Part shown: piece by piece, positions 25,479 to 34,837 of the stretch
Position numbering within the stretch: the stretch's first letter is position 1
Layout: every line of letters begins with the position of its first letter
Assembly: GCF_010119195.1 (NCBI RefSeq)
Contig: NZ_WRXL01000001.1
Coordinates: 62,001-126,000, forward strand
Direction: 5' to 3'
Origin: Haloarcula salina
GTDB taxonomy: Archaea > Halobacteriota > Halobacteria > Halobacteriales > Haloarculaceae
DNA: 64,000 bases
Notes under the pieces: generated by a model
Database searches by the model: none
What the model was told of the DNA's origin: nothing
What the model saw: the letters and a program-made list of their open reading frames with translations, nothing else
Translations under genes and position numbers: made by a program

Positions 25479-28400
25479 TTATTCGAAGAGGAGAACCGAC
25501 GGGAGGGTATCCGGTCGGCGGAACCGAAGCAATTCGTAGGTGACGCCAGCAAGACCGTGGAAGAACGTTGGGTTGGCGAACTCGGTAGCGTGCCCCGTCA
25601 TCGAGAAGATGCCATCTCGTTGCTGTCGTGCGAGACTGCGCCGCACCAGCGTCTCTGCATCTTCCCGATCCATTCCGGTTCGACGAGCACCGACAAGCAT
25701 CGCCTCCGATCGGCCGAGGTTCCCGCAACACAGGTGGTCCATGTCAGCACCGTCACCGCGCGTGATTGCCGAGAAGGCGTCAATTGCGTCGGTTTTGAAC
25801 GTGTCTTCATCGAGCGCAAGAGCGGTCCCGAGCCGGCCGAGTGCGATTCCCGTGCGGCCGTGGCACCACTTGTCCACATACTCCTCCTCTCGGGGAGATT
25901 TCGCCCAGTTACAGCGCTCCGGGTCAAAGAGGGAGCGTTCGAACGCGATCGCCTCTCTCGCAGCTGCTTCGAACCGTGATTCATCAGTTTTCTCCGCTAA
26001 TCGGGCGAGCGCATAGGCACATCCACTGGAGCCGTGGGCGAAACTAGTGAGCGGGGGCTCATCGTCTGCACACTGCCATGTCTGATGACCGTCGACCGAG
26101 ATACGCCCTTCCAGCAGTCGCTCCCCACAGAGCACGGCCCGGTCCAGAACATCTCCCCCTCCGAAACGGTCGTGGTGTGCGAGCAGTGCGAGAAGCGTTC
26201 CCGCCGCGCCTTCCATCACGTCGAACGACCGATCCTCGCTCACGAGCGGTTCCGTGACCATCTCGATGGCGTCAGTGGCCGCAGAACGATACTCTGCAGA
26301 CCCAGTGAGACTCGCAACGACGGTGAAGGTGTATATTATCGATCCGATGCCGAGTGTTCCTCCGAGCGAAGCAGGCTGGTCGGCCGCCGAGACGTGGGCC
26401 AGGAGAGGCTCCAATAGTTCGGACGCAACCGCTTCGTAGCGAGACATCTCCGTGACAGTGCTCAGTGCGGCAGCAGCTAGTGCAATCCCACCCCGGCCAT
26501 GATATAGCGAGACATCGGTGGGATAGATTTCCAGTCCCGAATTCGTTGGAGAGATTGAGACCCATTGACGGCGGTCGTCTATCTGTGCCGCCGCGTCCAG
26601 CACCCTCTCGAAGCACGTGCGAGCGACTGTTTCGAAGGGGGCCGTGTCAGGGATGGGTCCCGGTAATTCACCGGAAACAGTCGGTCGGAACGCGTATTCT
26701 AGCAGCCACGCTTGCCGTTTCCGATCGGCCGCAGTCATCGCGCCAACGAGTTGCTTCGACTGGGAATAGCCAGACTGCGATACTTCAACGCCGATCGACT
26801 CGCCATCGTGCCGGATAGCCGGGTCGGTAGCACTCGTCGCGAATCGGGGGATATCTCGCCGACGGAGCGCTCGCCGCTCGGCGGCAAACAGGTCGAGGTA
26901 CTGACGGTCGTCGATCTGCCCGTCGAAGAACGGGGCCGCAAGCTGTTCGAACTCTACGGACAAACGCGCCCCATCACGGAGCTGATCTCGTCCCGTCGCC
27001 AGATGTAGTATCGAACCGTACTCGGCAGTGGCCCGATAGACGAATCTGGTTTCGACGTTCTCGACCAGTTCTGTTGGTGCGACTTCGTCGAAAAAACGCC
27101 CCTTGGCGTGCAACTCCGCTATTGTGTCGTAGGCATCGAGAAACCCGGATCGAAGCTCCGATATGTATTGACCAGGCGGGTGGTCGGTGCTATCGACCGT
27201 TACTGTGTTCGTCGTCATGTCAACCTCAGGATAAACTTCCTCTACTGTCATCACGTCGGTGTTCGCGGCCCGAATTTCTGGGCGTGGGACTTCCTTCGAG
27301 TGAACGGAGCTGGAGCGCCCGAGTCCGGCATGAGAGACACCCGTATCGTCGTCAGCGTTGTGCGGTGATTCCCCCATTGACCACGGGACGAGAAGCGTCG
27401 AGAGAATGGACTGCTGTGAGAGCCGTACAATTTCCGACGGGGTCGGCATTGCCGTCGCCTCGGTATGTGGGTGAAAGACCGTTTCACCGTCCACGATTTG
27501 CGGCTGTTCCCCGTCGACAAGCACGTTCTCGTACTGGCAGTCAGTCAGATTCAGGCAGTAGGCAACACACGTGAGGGAGCCGGCACGTTCGTAGTACTCT
27601 CGGACATCAGCCGTCGATTCAAGATCTGCGTAGTCAAGTGCCTCCATCCAGCCGTATCCGTCGCGCGATAGCAGTTCCGGTTGCGAGAAATCCCCGCTTG
27701 AGAGGCACGAGTCCAGCCGAGAAAGGACCGTATAGAGGACGCGCGCGCCGTCGACATCTCGAGGTTTGTATACCACGCTTCCGGTCTCGAACAAACACCG
27801 AACCGGTATCCTATTGTGACGGTGAGCATCCTCGGAGAGCGGTTTTACGGCGATTAGATCACCGGCGATTCCAAACTGATCACCGATCTCGTCGCGGTCG
27901 GTAGCAAGCCGATCAAACAATTCCCGTACCGCGCTAATCCACTGGTCGACACACAGCGCCAGTTGTCGCGCGAGTACCGGATACTCGAGGCAAAGGCTCT
28001 GGAACCCGTGTTCGTACATTCGGTGGATAAAGTCACGGTAATACTTCCGCGGAGGGTCATCGTACTCCGTGGGATCCGCGTCAGCGAGTTCCGAGTCATT
28101 ATACTCGACAAAACTCTTGAACTCCACGAACAGGGCACGACGCGTAAGTAAACTCAGTTGGCCAACGAGCCACTCACTCATTGGTTCGAGCGGCGCGTGA
28201 GGGATATCGTCGGGCAGTTGGCGGCGAGCGTACGTCACAATTCCTTCTAAGAAGTCTCGGAACGGCTCATCGTCAGGCGTAGAATCGATTCGGTCCGGCT
28301 CGTTCTGGTGACAGAAACGGACGACATCATCAACGACGTCTACCCAGTCCGGAAGTGATTCGTCTTCCGGCCAGTGAGTGGCTGCTAACTGATCGTAGAC

Positions 28401-28607
28401 AGTGGAGACGGAATCTGTCAAATCGTCGAGTCGGTCGCTGAATGCGTCTGTATCACTGAACTTATCTTGCCACTCGGCAAGAATCTCTTCTGGTTCAATT
28501 GGGGGTTCGGGGCCGGGGTCGTTCGGTGTGTTCGATAGACGCTCATGAATCGTCCGTGCTCGTCCGGCCAGTTCTCGTCGTTCCGCAACTGTGAATGTAT
28601 GTTCCAT
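25479..28607 (-). CDS. lanM: Class II lanthipeptide synthetase LanM
   Basis: 1042-residue bifunctional enzyme that dehydrates Ser/Thr of the precursor by phosphorylation and elimination, then adds Cys thiols to form (methyl)lanthionine rings. The N-terminal DUF4135-type dehydratase (about 130-600) contains VVYKPRD (279-285, catalytic Lys 281), DCQYEN (356-361) and VDGETVFHP (372-380). The pair RFVYRAT (521-527) matches the Arg/Thr pair used for phosphate elimination. The C-terminal LanC-like cyclase (about 690-1042) has YHGRGGIAL (702-710), the zinc-ligand motifs WCHG (Cys915) and CCGN (Cys960, Cys961), and FFHGLAGV (1016-1022). The CCG motif replaces the usual CHG. Position 358 is Gln where His is usual. 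The length fits LanM. Base composition is clearly AT-richer than neighbours. It lies 136 bp after the precursor gene. Confidence 0.96.
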   Translation of the reverse strand: MEHTFTVAERRELAGRARTIHERLSNTPNDPGPEPPIEPEEILAEWQDKFSDTDAFSDRLDDLTDSVSTVYDQLAATHWPEDESLPDWVDVVDDVVRFCHQNEPDRIDSTPDDEPFRDFLEGIVTYARRQLPDDIPHAPLEPMSEWLVGQLSLLTRRALFVEFKSFVEYNDSELADADPTEYDDPPRKYYRDFIHRMYEHGFQSLCLEYPVLARQLALCVDQWISAVRELFDRLATDRDEIGDQFGIAGDLIAVKPLSEDAHRHNRIPVRCLFETGSVVYKPRDVDGARVLYTVLSRLDSCLSSGDFSQPELLSRDGYGWMEALDYADLESTADVREYYERAGSLTCVAYCLNLTDCQYENVLVDGEQPQIVDGETVFHPHTEATAMPTPSEIVRLSQQSILSTLLVPWSMGESPHNADDDTGVSHAGLGRSSSVHSKEVPRPEIRAANTDVMTVEEVYPEVDMTTNTVTVDSTDHPPGQYISELRSGFLDAYDTIAELHAKGRFFDEVAPTELVENVETRFVYRATAEYGSILHLATGRDQLRDGARLSVEFEQLAAPFFDGQIDDRQYLDLFAAERRALRRRDIPRFATSATDPAIRHDGESIGVEVSQSGYSQSKQLVGAMTAADRKRQAWLLEYAFRPTVSGELPGPIPDTAPFETVARTCFERVLDAAAQIDDRRQWVSISPTNSGLEIYPTDVSLYHGRGGIALAAAALSTVTEMSRYEAVASELLEPLLAHVSAADQPASLGGTLGIGSIIYTFTVVASLTGSAEYRSAATDAIEMVTEPLVSEDRSFDVMEGAAGTLLALLAHHDRFGGGDVLDRAVLCGERLLEGRISVDGHQTWQCADDEPPLTSFAHGSSGCAYALARLAEKTDESRFEAAAREAIAFERSLFDPERCNWAKSPREEEYVDKWCHGRTGIALGRLGTALALDEDTFKTDAIDAFSAITRGDGADMDHLCCGNLGRSEAMLVGARRTGMDREDAETLVRRSLARQQRDGIFSMTGHATEFANPTFFHGLAGVTYELLRFRRPDTLPSVLLFE

Positions 28608-28640
28608 TCTGCAGGTAAAGGGTAAGGTGCTGTATTTTCC

Positions 28641-28675
28641 CCTCGTAGGGGAACCACTACACGACCCTACGGAGG
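28641..28675 (-). terminator. Stem-loop between lanA and lanM (attenuator or processing site)
   Basis: In minus-strand RNA, CCTCCGTAGGG and CCCTACGAGG can pair as a 10-bp stem with one bulged C and a loop of 14 nt. It begins 68 nt after the lanA stop and ends 33 nt before the lanM ATG. No U-run follows, so it is more likely a partial terminator or a structure that protects the short precursor mRNA than a full terminator. Uneven lanA/lanM expression is common in lanthipeptide operons. Confidence 0.5.
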
Positions 28676-28743
28676 ACCAGTATACGACCTAGTCACCAGA
28701 TAGCGCCGGAGTCAAGGACTCGGCGAACCTGTGACCGGGGCGG

Positions 28744-28926
28744 TTAGCTCGTCGTATCACAGCACGGGAGGTACTTTGACGCGGTATGGCAGGGGAGATG
28801 ACATGAAGCGGTCGCAGTTCGCTCATGACCGAGCCGTAGTTTGTCGGAAATGATCGAATCGAATAGGGAATCCCAATTTGACTTGTCAACTTTACTTTCA
28901 ACCGGGTGGTCGATTACAACCGACAT
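28744..28926 (-). CDS. lanA: Putative lanthipeptide precursor peptide (LanA)
   Basis: 60-residue peptide upstream of lanM on the same strand. Residues 1 to about 36 look like a leader: acidic/amphipathic, without Cys, including WDSLFDSIISDKLRLG. Residues 37-60 form a core with four cysteines (42, 46, 55, 56) and eight Ser/Thr (T37, T39, S41, T48, S50, T58, T59, S60), ending PCCDTTS. This Cys/Ser/Thr-rich C-terminus is exactly what a LanM needs to form up to four rings. There is no Gly-Gly/Gly-Ala double-glycine cleavage site, and no protease is adjacent. The start is supported by a TATA box about 28 nt upstream. A different 70-codon frame overlapping it has no such pattern. It has not been matched to any database. 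Confidence 0.85.
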   Translation of the reverse strand: MSVVIDHPVESKVDKSNWDSLFDSIISDKLRLGHERTATASCHLPCHTASKYLPCCDTTS

Positions 28927-28950
28927 GCAAGCGCATTATATGACCGAATA

Positions 28951-28958
28951 TCTATAAA
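28951..28958 (-). promoter_or_regulatory. TATA box of the lanA promoter
   Basis: The minus-strand octamer TTTATAGA is centred about 28 nt from the lanA ATG (28924-28926). That spacing places the transcription start at or next to the ATG, as in leaderless haloarchaeal mRNAs. It is the strongest TATA-like element in the cluster and probably drives lanA and the downstream operon. Confidence 0.65.
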
Positions 28959-28969
28959 TACAAAGCATT

Positions 28970-29005
28970 GACAATAATGCAAATGTGTAACTTGCATTAT
29001 TTGTC
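28970..29005. repeat. Inverted repeat upstream of the lanA TATA box (candidate operator)
   Basis: Left arm GACAATAATGCAA (28970-28982) and right arm TTGCATTATTTGTC (28992-29005) are inverted, with a perfect 9-bp inner core (ATAATGCAA/TTGCATTAT), a 9-nt spacer and outer GACA/TGTC extensions offset by one base. It lies 44-79 nt upstream of the lanA start, just upstream of the TATA box, the usual place for an archaeal activator site. A third half-site GCATTAT occurs at 28933-28939, between the TATA box and the ATG, where a repressor would act. Confidence 0.6.
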
Positions 29006-29084
29006 TATGTAATTAACTATATGGGCCAATCGCCAAACGTCCGAATGACCAGACCCGATCCAGGGACTTACGCTCGCAAAAAAT

Positions 29085-30929
<1,845 letters not shown>

Positions 30930-31177
30930 ACGCGCTCATACCGAGAGTTGCCCCATAAAACTATGCGCAGATAGCGGCCAATCTTTCATATAAAATCGTG
31001 TTAATCCCCAACACGGAGACGGAGCGACGCTGAGGCGGGACGACCCCCGCTGACGAAACGTGGGCTAACGTTCTCCACTCGGAGGGAATAGCGGTGCCGG
31101 TCGGAAGTGCTCTCACTCCGACTGGTTCCGGAAACCGATTTCCCGGCGAGATCTGCGAACTCCTCCGCGAATCCCTC

Positions 31178-31483
31178 TCAGAAGCGGTCGGTCCGACCCG
31201 CGGCGCTCCAGGGATTAGTCGGTGCGTCCGAGCGGATCCGAACCGAGCGCTTCTGTGTCCCTTCGACCCGACCGGAGAACGCCCACTCGCGGCCTGTCCA
31301 GGACTCGCCGTCGCTCGCGGCAGCGGCGGCCGCTGCAGCCGCGGCCGCTCGCTGACGATCGGTGAGGTGGGCCCCGACGGCGACAGCGATCGCGGCCGCC
31401 TCGTCGGCCGAAGCGTCGGGCAGTTGCTCGACGACGGCAGCGGCCAGTTCGGCGTCGACCGGCGCGTCTGATTCGGCAGCCAT
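31178..31483 (-). CDS. pccX: Small third subunit of acyl-CoA carboxylase (PccX-like)
   Basis: 101 residues. The N-terminal half ([34 protein letters not shown]) is helical and ends in a run of 11 alanines; the C-terminal half contains [24 protein letters not shown]. This WxxREWAFxGR pattern and its position between pccB and pccA fit the haloarchaeal PccX, a small subunit reported as needed for propionyl-CoA carboxylase in Haloferax mediterranei. ATG 31481-31483 is chosen; a GTG two codons earlier would overlap the pccB stop. The C-terminal tail ([17 protein letters not shown]) is variable. Confidence 0.8.
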   Translation of the reverse strand: MAAESDAPVDAELAAAVVEQLPDASADEAAAIAVAVGAHLTDRQRAAAAAAAAAAASDGESWTGREWAFSGRVEGTQKRSVRIRSDAPTNPWSAAGRTDRF

Positions 31484-31485
31484 CG

Positions 31486-33036
31486 TCACAGCGGGATGTT
31501 CCCGTGCTTTCGATCTGGCTGGTCCTTGCGCTTACCTCGCAGGAGGTCGAGGTCGTCGATGAGCCGCGGGCGGGTCTCCTGGGGTTCGATGACGTCGTCG
31601 ACGAAGCCGCGCTCGGCCGCGGTGTATGGGTTCGCGAAGGCGTCGCGGTACTCGTCGATGAGTTCCTGCCGGCGCGCCTCCACGTCGTCGGCGTCCGCGA
31701 GTTCGTCGTCGTAGAGGACGTTGACCGCGCCCTGTGGCCCCATCACGGCGATTTCGGCGGTCGGCCACGCGTAGTTCATGTCCGCGCCGATGTGCTTCGA
31801 GGCCATCACGTCGTAGGCCCCGCCGTAGGCCTTCCGCGTGATGACGGTCACCAGCGGCACGGTCGCCTCGGAGTAGGCGTACAGGAGCTTCGCGCCGTGG
31901 TTGATGATGGCGTTGCGCTCCTGGTCCTTGCCGGGCATGAACCCGGGCACGTCGACGAACGTCAGAATCGGGATGTTGAACGCGTCACAGAAGCGGACGA
32001 AGCGAGCGCCCTTCCGCGAGGCATTGATGTCGAGCGTGCCGGCGTTGACGCGCGGTTGGTTGCCGACGACGCCGACGCTGTGGCCGTCCATGCGGGCGAA
32101 CCCGATGACGATGTTGCGCGCGAAGTCCTCGGCCACCTCGAAGAACGAGCCCTCGTCGACGATCCGCCCGACGACGTCCGTGATGTCGTAGGGCTTCTGC
32201 GGGGCGTCGGGGACGGCGGTCTTCAGCCCCTCGTCGCGCCGCTCCGGATCGTCCCACGGGTCGACGCGCGGCGGGTCCGCGACGTTGTTCTGCGGGAGGA
32301 ACGACAGCAGGTAGCGGATGTCGTCCATCGCGGCCTTCTCGTCGGCGGCGGTGAAGTGGGCGACGCCGGACTCGGAGGCGTGGGTCTTCGCGCCGCCGAG
32401 TTCGTCGAATCCGACCTCCTCTCCGGTGACCGTCTCGATGACGTCGGGGCCGGTGATGAACATGTGGCTCGTCTCCTCGACCATGTACACGAAGTCAGTG
32501 ATCGCCGGCGAGTACACCGCACCGCCGGCGCAGGGACCCATGATGGCCGAGATCTGCGGGACGACGCCGCTGGCCTGCTGGTTTCGGTGGAAGATGTCGG
32601 CGTAGCCGGCCAGCGAGTCGATCCCCTCCTGGATTCGCGCGCCGGCGGAGTCGTTCAGCCCGACGATGGGCGCGCCGGTCTCGATGGCCTTGTCCATCAC
32701 CTTACAGACCTTCTGCGCGAAGGCCTCGCCGAGCGACCCCCCGAAGACGGTGAAGTCGTGGGCGAAGACGTACACCTGCCGGCCGTCGACCTTGCCGTAG
32801 CCGACGACGACGCCGTCTCCCGGAACCGTCTTCTCGTCCATGTCGAAGTTGGTCGATCGGTGTTCGCGGAGCGAGTCGATCTCGACGAACGTGTCGTCGT
32901 CGAGGAAGTAGTCGATGCGCTCGCGGGCCGTGAGTTTCCCCCGGTCGTGTTGCGCCTCGATGCGTTCTTCCCCGCCGCCGCGCTCGGCGGCGGCCTTGCG
33001 TTCCCGAAGGTCCTCGACTCGGTCTTCGTGACTCAC
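31486..33036 (-). CDS. pccB: Acyl-CoA carboxylase beta subunit (carboxyltransferase)
   Basis: 516-residue carboxyltransferase that moves CO2 from biotin to propionyl- or acetyl-CoA. The N-terminus reads [22 protein letters not shown] followed by [20 protein letters not shown]. Oxyanion-hole regions are [19 protein letters not shown] near residue 130 and [32 protein letters not shown] near residue 365. The C-terminus ends in [14 protein letters not shown], as in archaeal PccB. It lies upstream of pccX and pccA in one operon. A TATA-like GATTATGC (minus strand, about 33064) precedes the start at about 28 nt. Confidence 0.96.
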   Translation of the reverse strand: MSHEDRVEDLRERKAAAERGGGEERIEAQHDRGKLTARERIDYFLDDDTFVEIDSLREHRSTNFDMDEKTVPGDGVVVGYGKVDGRQVYVFAHDFTVFGGSLGEAFAQKVCKVMDKAIETGAPIVGLNDSAGARIQEGIDSLAGYADIFHRNQQASGVVPQISAIMGPCAGGAVYSPAITDFVYMVEETSHMFITGPDVIETVTGEEVGFDELGGAKTHASESGVAHFTAADEKAAMDDIRYLLSFLPQNNVADPPRVDPWDDPERRDEGLKTAVPDAPQKPYDITDVVGRIVDEGSFFEVAEDFARNIVIGFARMDGHSVGVVGNQPRVNAGTLDINASRKGARFVRFCDAFNIPILTFVDVPGFMPGKDQERNAIINHGAKLLYAYSEATVPLVTVITRKAYGGAYDVMASKHIGADMNYAWPTAEIAVMGPQGAVNVLYDDELADADDVEARRQELIDEYRDAFANPYTAAERGFVDDVIEPQETRPRLIDDLDLLRGKRKDQPDRKHGNIPL

Positions 33037-33177
33037 GCGATCTCACTGCTCCCGGACCTGAGCATAATCGACCCCTGGCGGGCATCCGAGAAAAGCGTTA
33101 TCAAAGTTAACCATTATTTGCCGTATTCGGTTGCGGAAACCGGCGGAGTTTTGAGCGACGCCGCGCTCGTGTCGCGC

Positions 33178-33801
33178 GTGAAGAACGTCACGTCCCGACG
33201 ACACAACCCCTTCGGCTTCGAGGCTCCCTGCGAGCCGTTCGTCCCGGGGTACGGCGACGCCAACGCGCACTTCCACGTCATCGGGGACCACCCGGGCGTC
33301 CACGGCGGCGCGGAGTCAGGCGTGCCGTTCACCGGAACTCCCGCGGCCGAGAGACTCCAGGGCGCGCTGCTCGACGCCGGCCTCCTGACGGCGACCGGGA
33401 CGCCGCCGACGGTCGAGAAGACGTACCTCTCGTACCTGTACATGTGCGGCGGCGACCCGCCGACGGAGGCGGACTACGCCGACCTCGAACCCCTGTTCGA
33501 CACGGAGGTCCGGGCCATCACCGCCCACGTCCTCCTGCCCGTCGGCGAGCACGCCACGAGGCACGTCTTCGCCAACATGACGGCGGAACCGGCGTCCTCG
33601 GTCGACATGGAGGTCCACCACGCGACAGAGATCGCCGGCAGCGGCTGGCTGGTGTTCCCCATCAAGGACCCCGTCGAGTGGACGGACGAGGACGAAGCCG
33701 CCCTCGTGTCCGCGCTCACGGCGCTCAGGGAGACGGACTACCGCCGCGAGGCCGACCTCGGTCGGTTCATGCCCGGCGAGGACCCGTACCTCGTCCGGTA
33801 G
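33178..33801 (+). CDS. Uracil-DNA glycosylase superfamily protein (haloarchaeal type)
   Basis: About 207 residues. NPFGFEAPCEPFVPGYGDANAHFHVIGDHPGVHGG matches the glycosylase N-terminal region with the GDxPG-type catalytic loop (GDHPGVHGG), and the C-terminal half (ITAHVLLPVGEHATRHVF, then TEIAGSGWLVFPIKDP) aligns with the DNA-intercalating side of the fold. The role is probably removal of uracil from DNA in base-excision repair. The start is uncertain: GTG 33178 gives MKNVTSRR; GTG 33169 and TTG 33151 are in-frame alternatives. Divergent from pccB. Confidence 0.82.
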   Translation: MKNVTSRRHNPFGFEAPCEPFVPGYGDANAHFHVIGDHPGVHGGAESGVPFTGTPAAERLQGALLDAGLLTATGTPPTVEKTYLSYLYMCGGDPPTEADYADLEPLFDTEVRAITAHVLLPVGEHATRHVFANMTAEPASSVDMEVHHATEIAGSGWLVFPIKDPVEWTDEDEAALVSALTALRETDYRREADLGRFMPGEDPYLVR

Positions 33802-33822
33802 CCGAGCGACGGCGAGGACGCG

Positions 33823-34614
33823 TCACAGCGAGAGCGCGTCCGAGACCGGGTCGGCGTCCGCCCAGTAGCGCTCGAACGACCGCTCCGCCCACGCGCGGAC
33901 CTCGGGGTTCGTCGTCTCCAGCGCGGCGCGCAGGACGCCGTCTTCGTCCCGGAGCAACAGGTGGACCACGTCGTCGGCGACCATCACCGCGAGCGGGACG
34001 CCCGCCGGCCGGACGCGGACGGCGGCGTCCGGTTCCCCCAGCAGTCGACGGAGCCGCCCGCTGAGCTGGTCGTCCGCGGCGAGGGCCTCGATGGCGTGGG
34101 GCGAGAACACGCCACGAAAGGTCTGCTCGCCGGCGCTGACCCGCTCTCGAACGATCTCTAGCGTCTGGTCGTTGAAGGCGTGCGAGAACGTCCGCACGTC
34201 CTCGGCGTCCCGGAGCAGGTCGAGCAAGCGCTGGAGCGGCGCGTTCGGCCGCGTCTGACTGGGCGTCGTGATGGTCGCGTCCGCCAGGTGGCGCAGGTCG
34301 AAGTCCATCGCGTCGCTCGGTAGGTACCGGACGATGCCGCGCAGGTCCCGCTCAGTGTCGAGGATGTCGAGCAGGTCGGTGACGCCCTCGGCCACGATAC
34401 GGCCAGTCGCCGTCGCGACGTACGCGCCGCCCTCGCGGCGGATCCACGACCGATCCTCGAAGTCCTCGATGATGCGCCCCAGCGTGGCCTGGGACGCGCC
34501 GGTCTCGGCGGCGAGTTTCCCCCGCGTGTGCGCGCTCTCGGAGAGCAGTCGCAGCACGTCGACGCGGTTCGCCGAGAGCGCGAGGAACTCCATCTCGGCC
34601 AGGGCGGATTCCAT
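33823..34614 (-). CDS. Winged-helix transcriptional regulator (haloarchaeal, two-domain)
   Basis: 263 residues. The N-terminal winged helix (residues about 8-75: EFLALSANRVDVLRLLSESAHTRGKLAAETGASQATLGRIIEDFEDRSWIRREGGAY) is followed by a C-terminal mixed domain with AFNDQTLEIVRERVSAGEQTFRGVFSPHAIEAL and AVRVRPAGVPLAVMVADDVVHLLLRDEDG. This layout is common in haloarchaeal HTH regulators whose C-terminal part senses a signal. I start at ATG 34612-34614. A TATA-like GGCTTTACC (about 34640-34648, minus strand) is at the right distance, and a palindrome upstream suggests autoregulation. It is divergent from the EamA transporter, a likely target. Confidence 0.85.
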   Translation of the reverse strand: MESALAEMEFLALSANRVDVLRLLSESAHTRGKLAAETGASQATLGRIIEDFEDRSWIRREGGAYVATATGRIVAEGVTDLLDILDTERDLRGIVRYLPSDAMDFDLRHLADATITTPSQTRPNAPLQRLLDLLRDAEDVRTFSHAFNDQTLEIVRERVSAGEQTFRGVFSPHAIEALAADDQLSGRLRRLLGEPDAAVRVRPAGVPLAVMVADDVVHLLLRDEDGVLRAALETTNPEVRAWAERSFERYWADADPVSDALSL

Positions 34615-34656
34615 GCGCCCCAGTTGGCTCCTGTCTGGTAAAGCCGTTTCGAACTG

Positions 34657-34669
34657 TGAAATTATTTCA
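34657..34669. repeat. Palindrome TGAAAT-T-ATTTCA between the regulator and the EamA transporter
   Basis: A perfect 6-bp inverted repeat with one central base, followed 4 nt later by another half-site (ATGAAAT, 34674-34680). It lies 43-55 nt upstream of the regulator ATG, beyond the likely TATA box, in the AT-rich part of a GC-rich divergent intergenic region. This is where the winged-helix protein could bind to control itself and the transporter. Confidence 0.45.
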
Positions 34670-34837
34670 TTGTATGAAATCACGGCACGTCAGTTCGCCG
34701 TTGCGCGTCGTGTAAGAATTTCTGAACGGACTGATAAGCGCCAGTCTCGTACCGTAGTGTACGATGACTCAAGGCCCTCTATTCGATTTTGCAGTCGGTT
34801 GCGGACCCGTATCAATATCGCTAGAGGAGGTGGGTCG

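Noticed and set aside
28689-28901. A 70-codon minus-strand frame overlapping lanA
   Set aside because: It lacks cysteines and a leader-core layout, and it overlaps the better-supported 60-residue precursor frame in another phase.
22719-29084. Flanking direct repeats or att sites of the lanthipeptide island
   Set aside because: Comparing the two boundary regions by eye gave no repeat longer than chance; the island edges are therefore inferred from gene content and base composition only.
31504-33801. A 765-codon plus-strand frame opposite pccB and including the uracil-DNA glycosylase
   Set aside because: Only the last 207 codons show family motifs; the first part is antisense to pccB and is a bias artefact.
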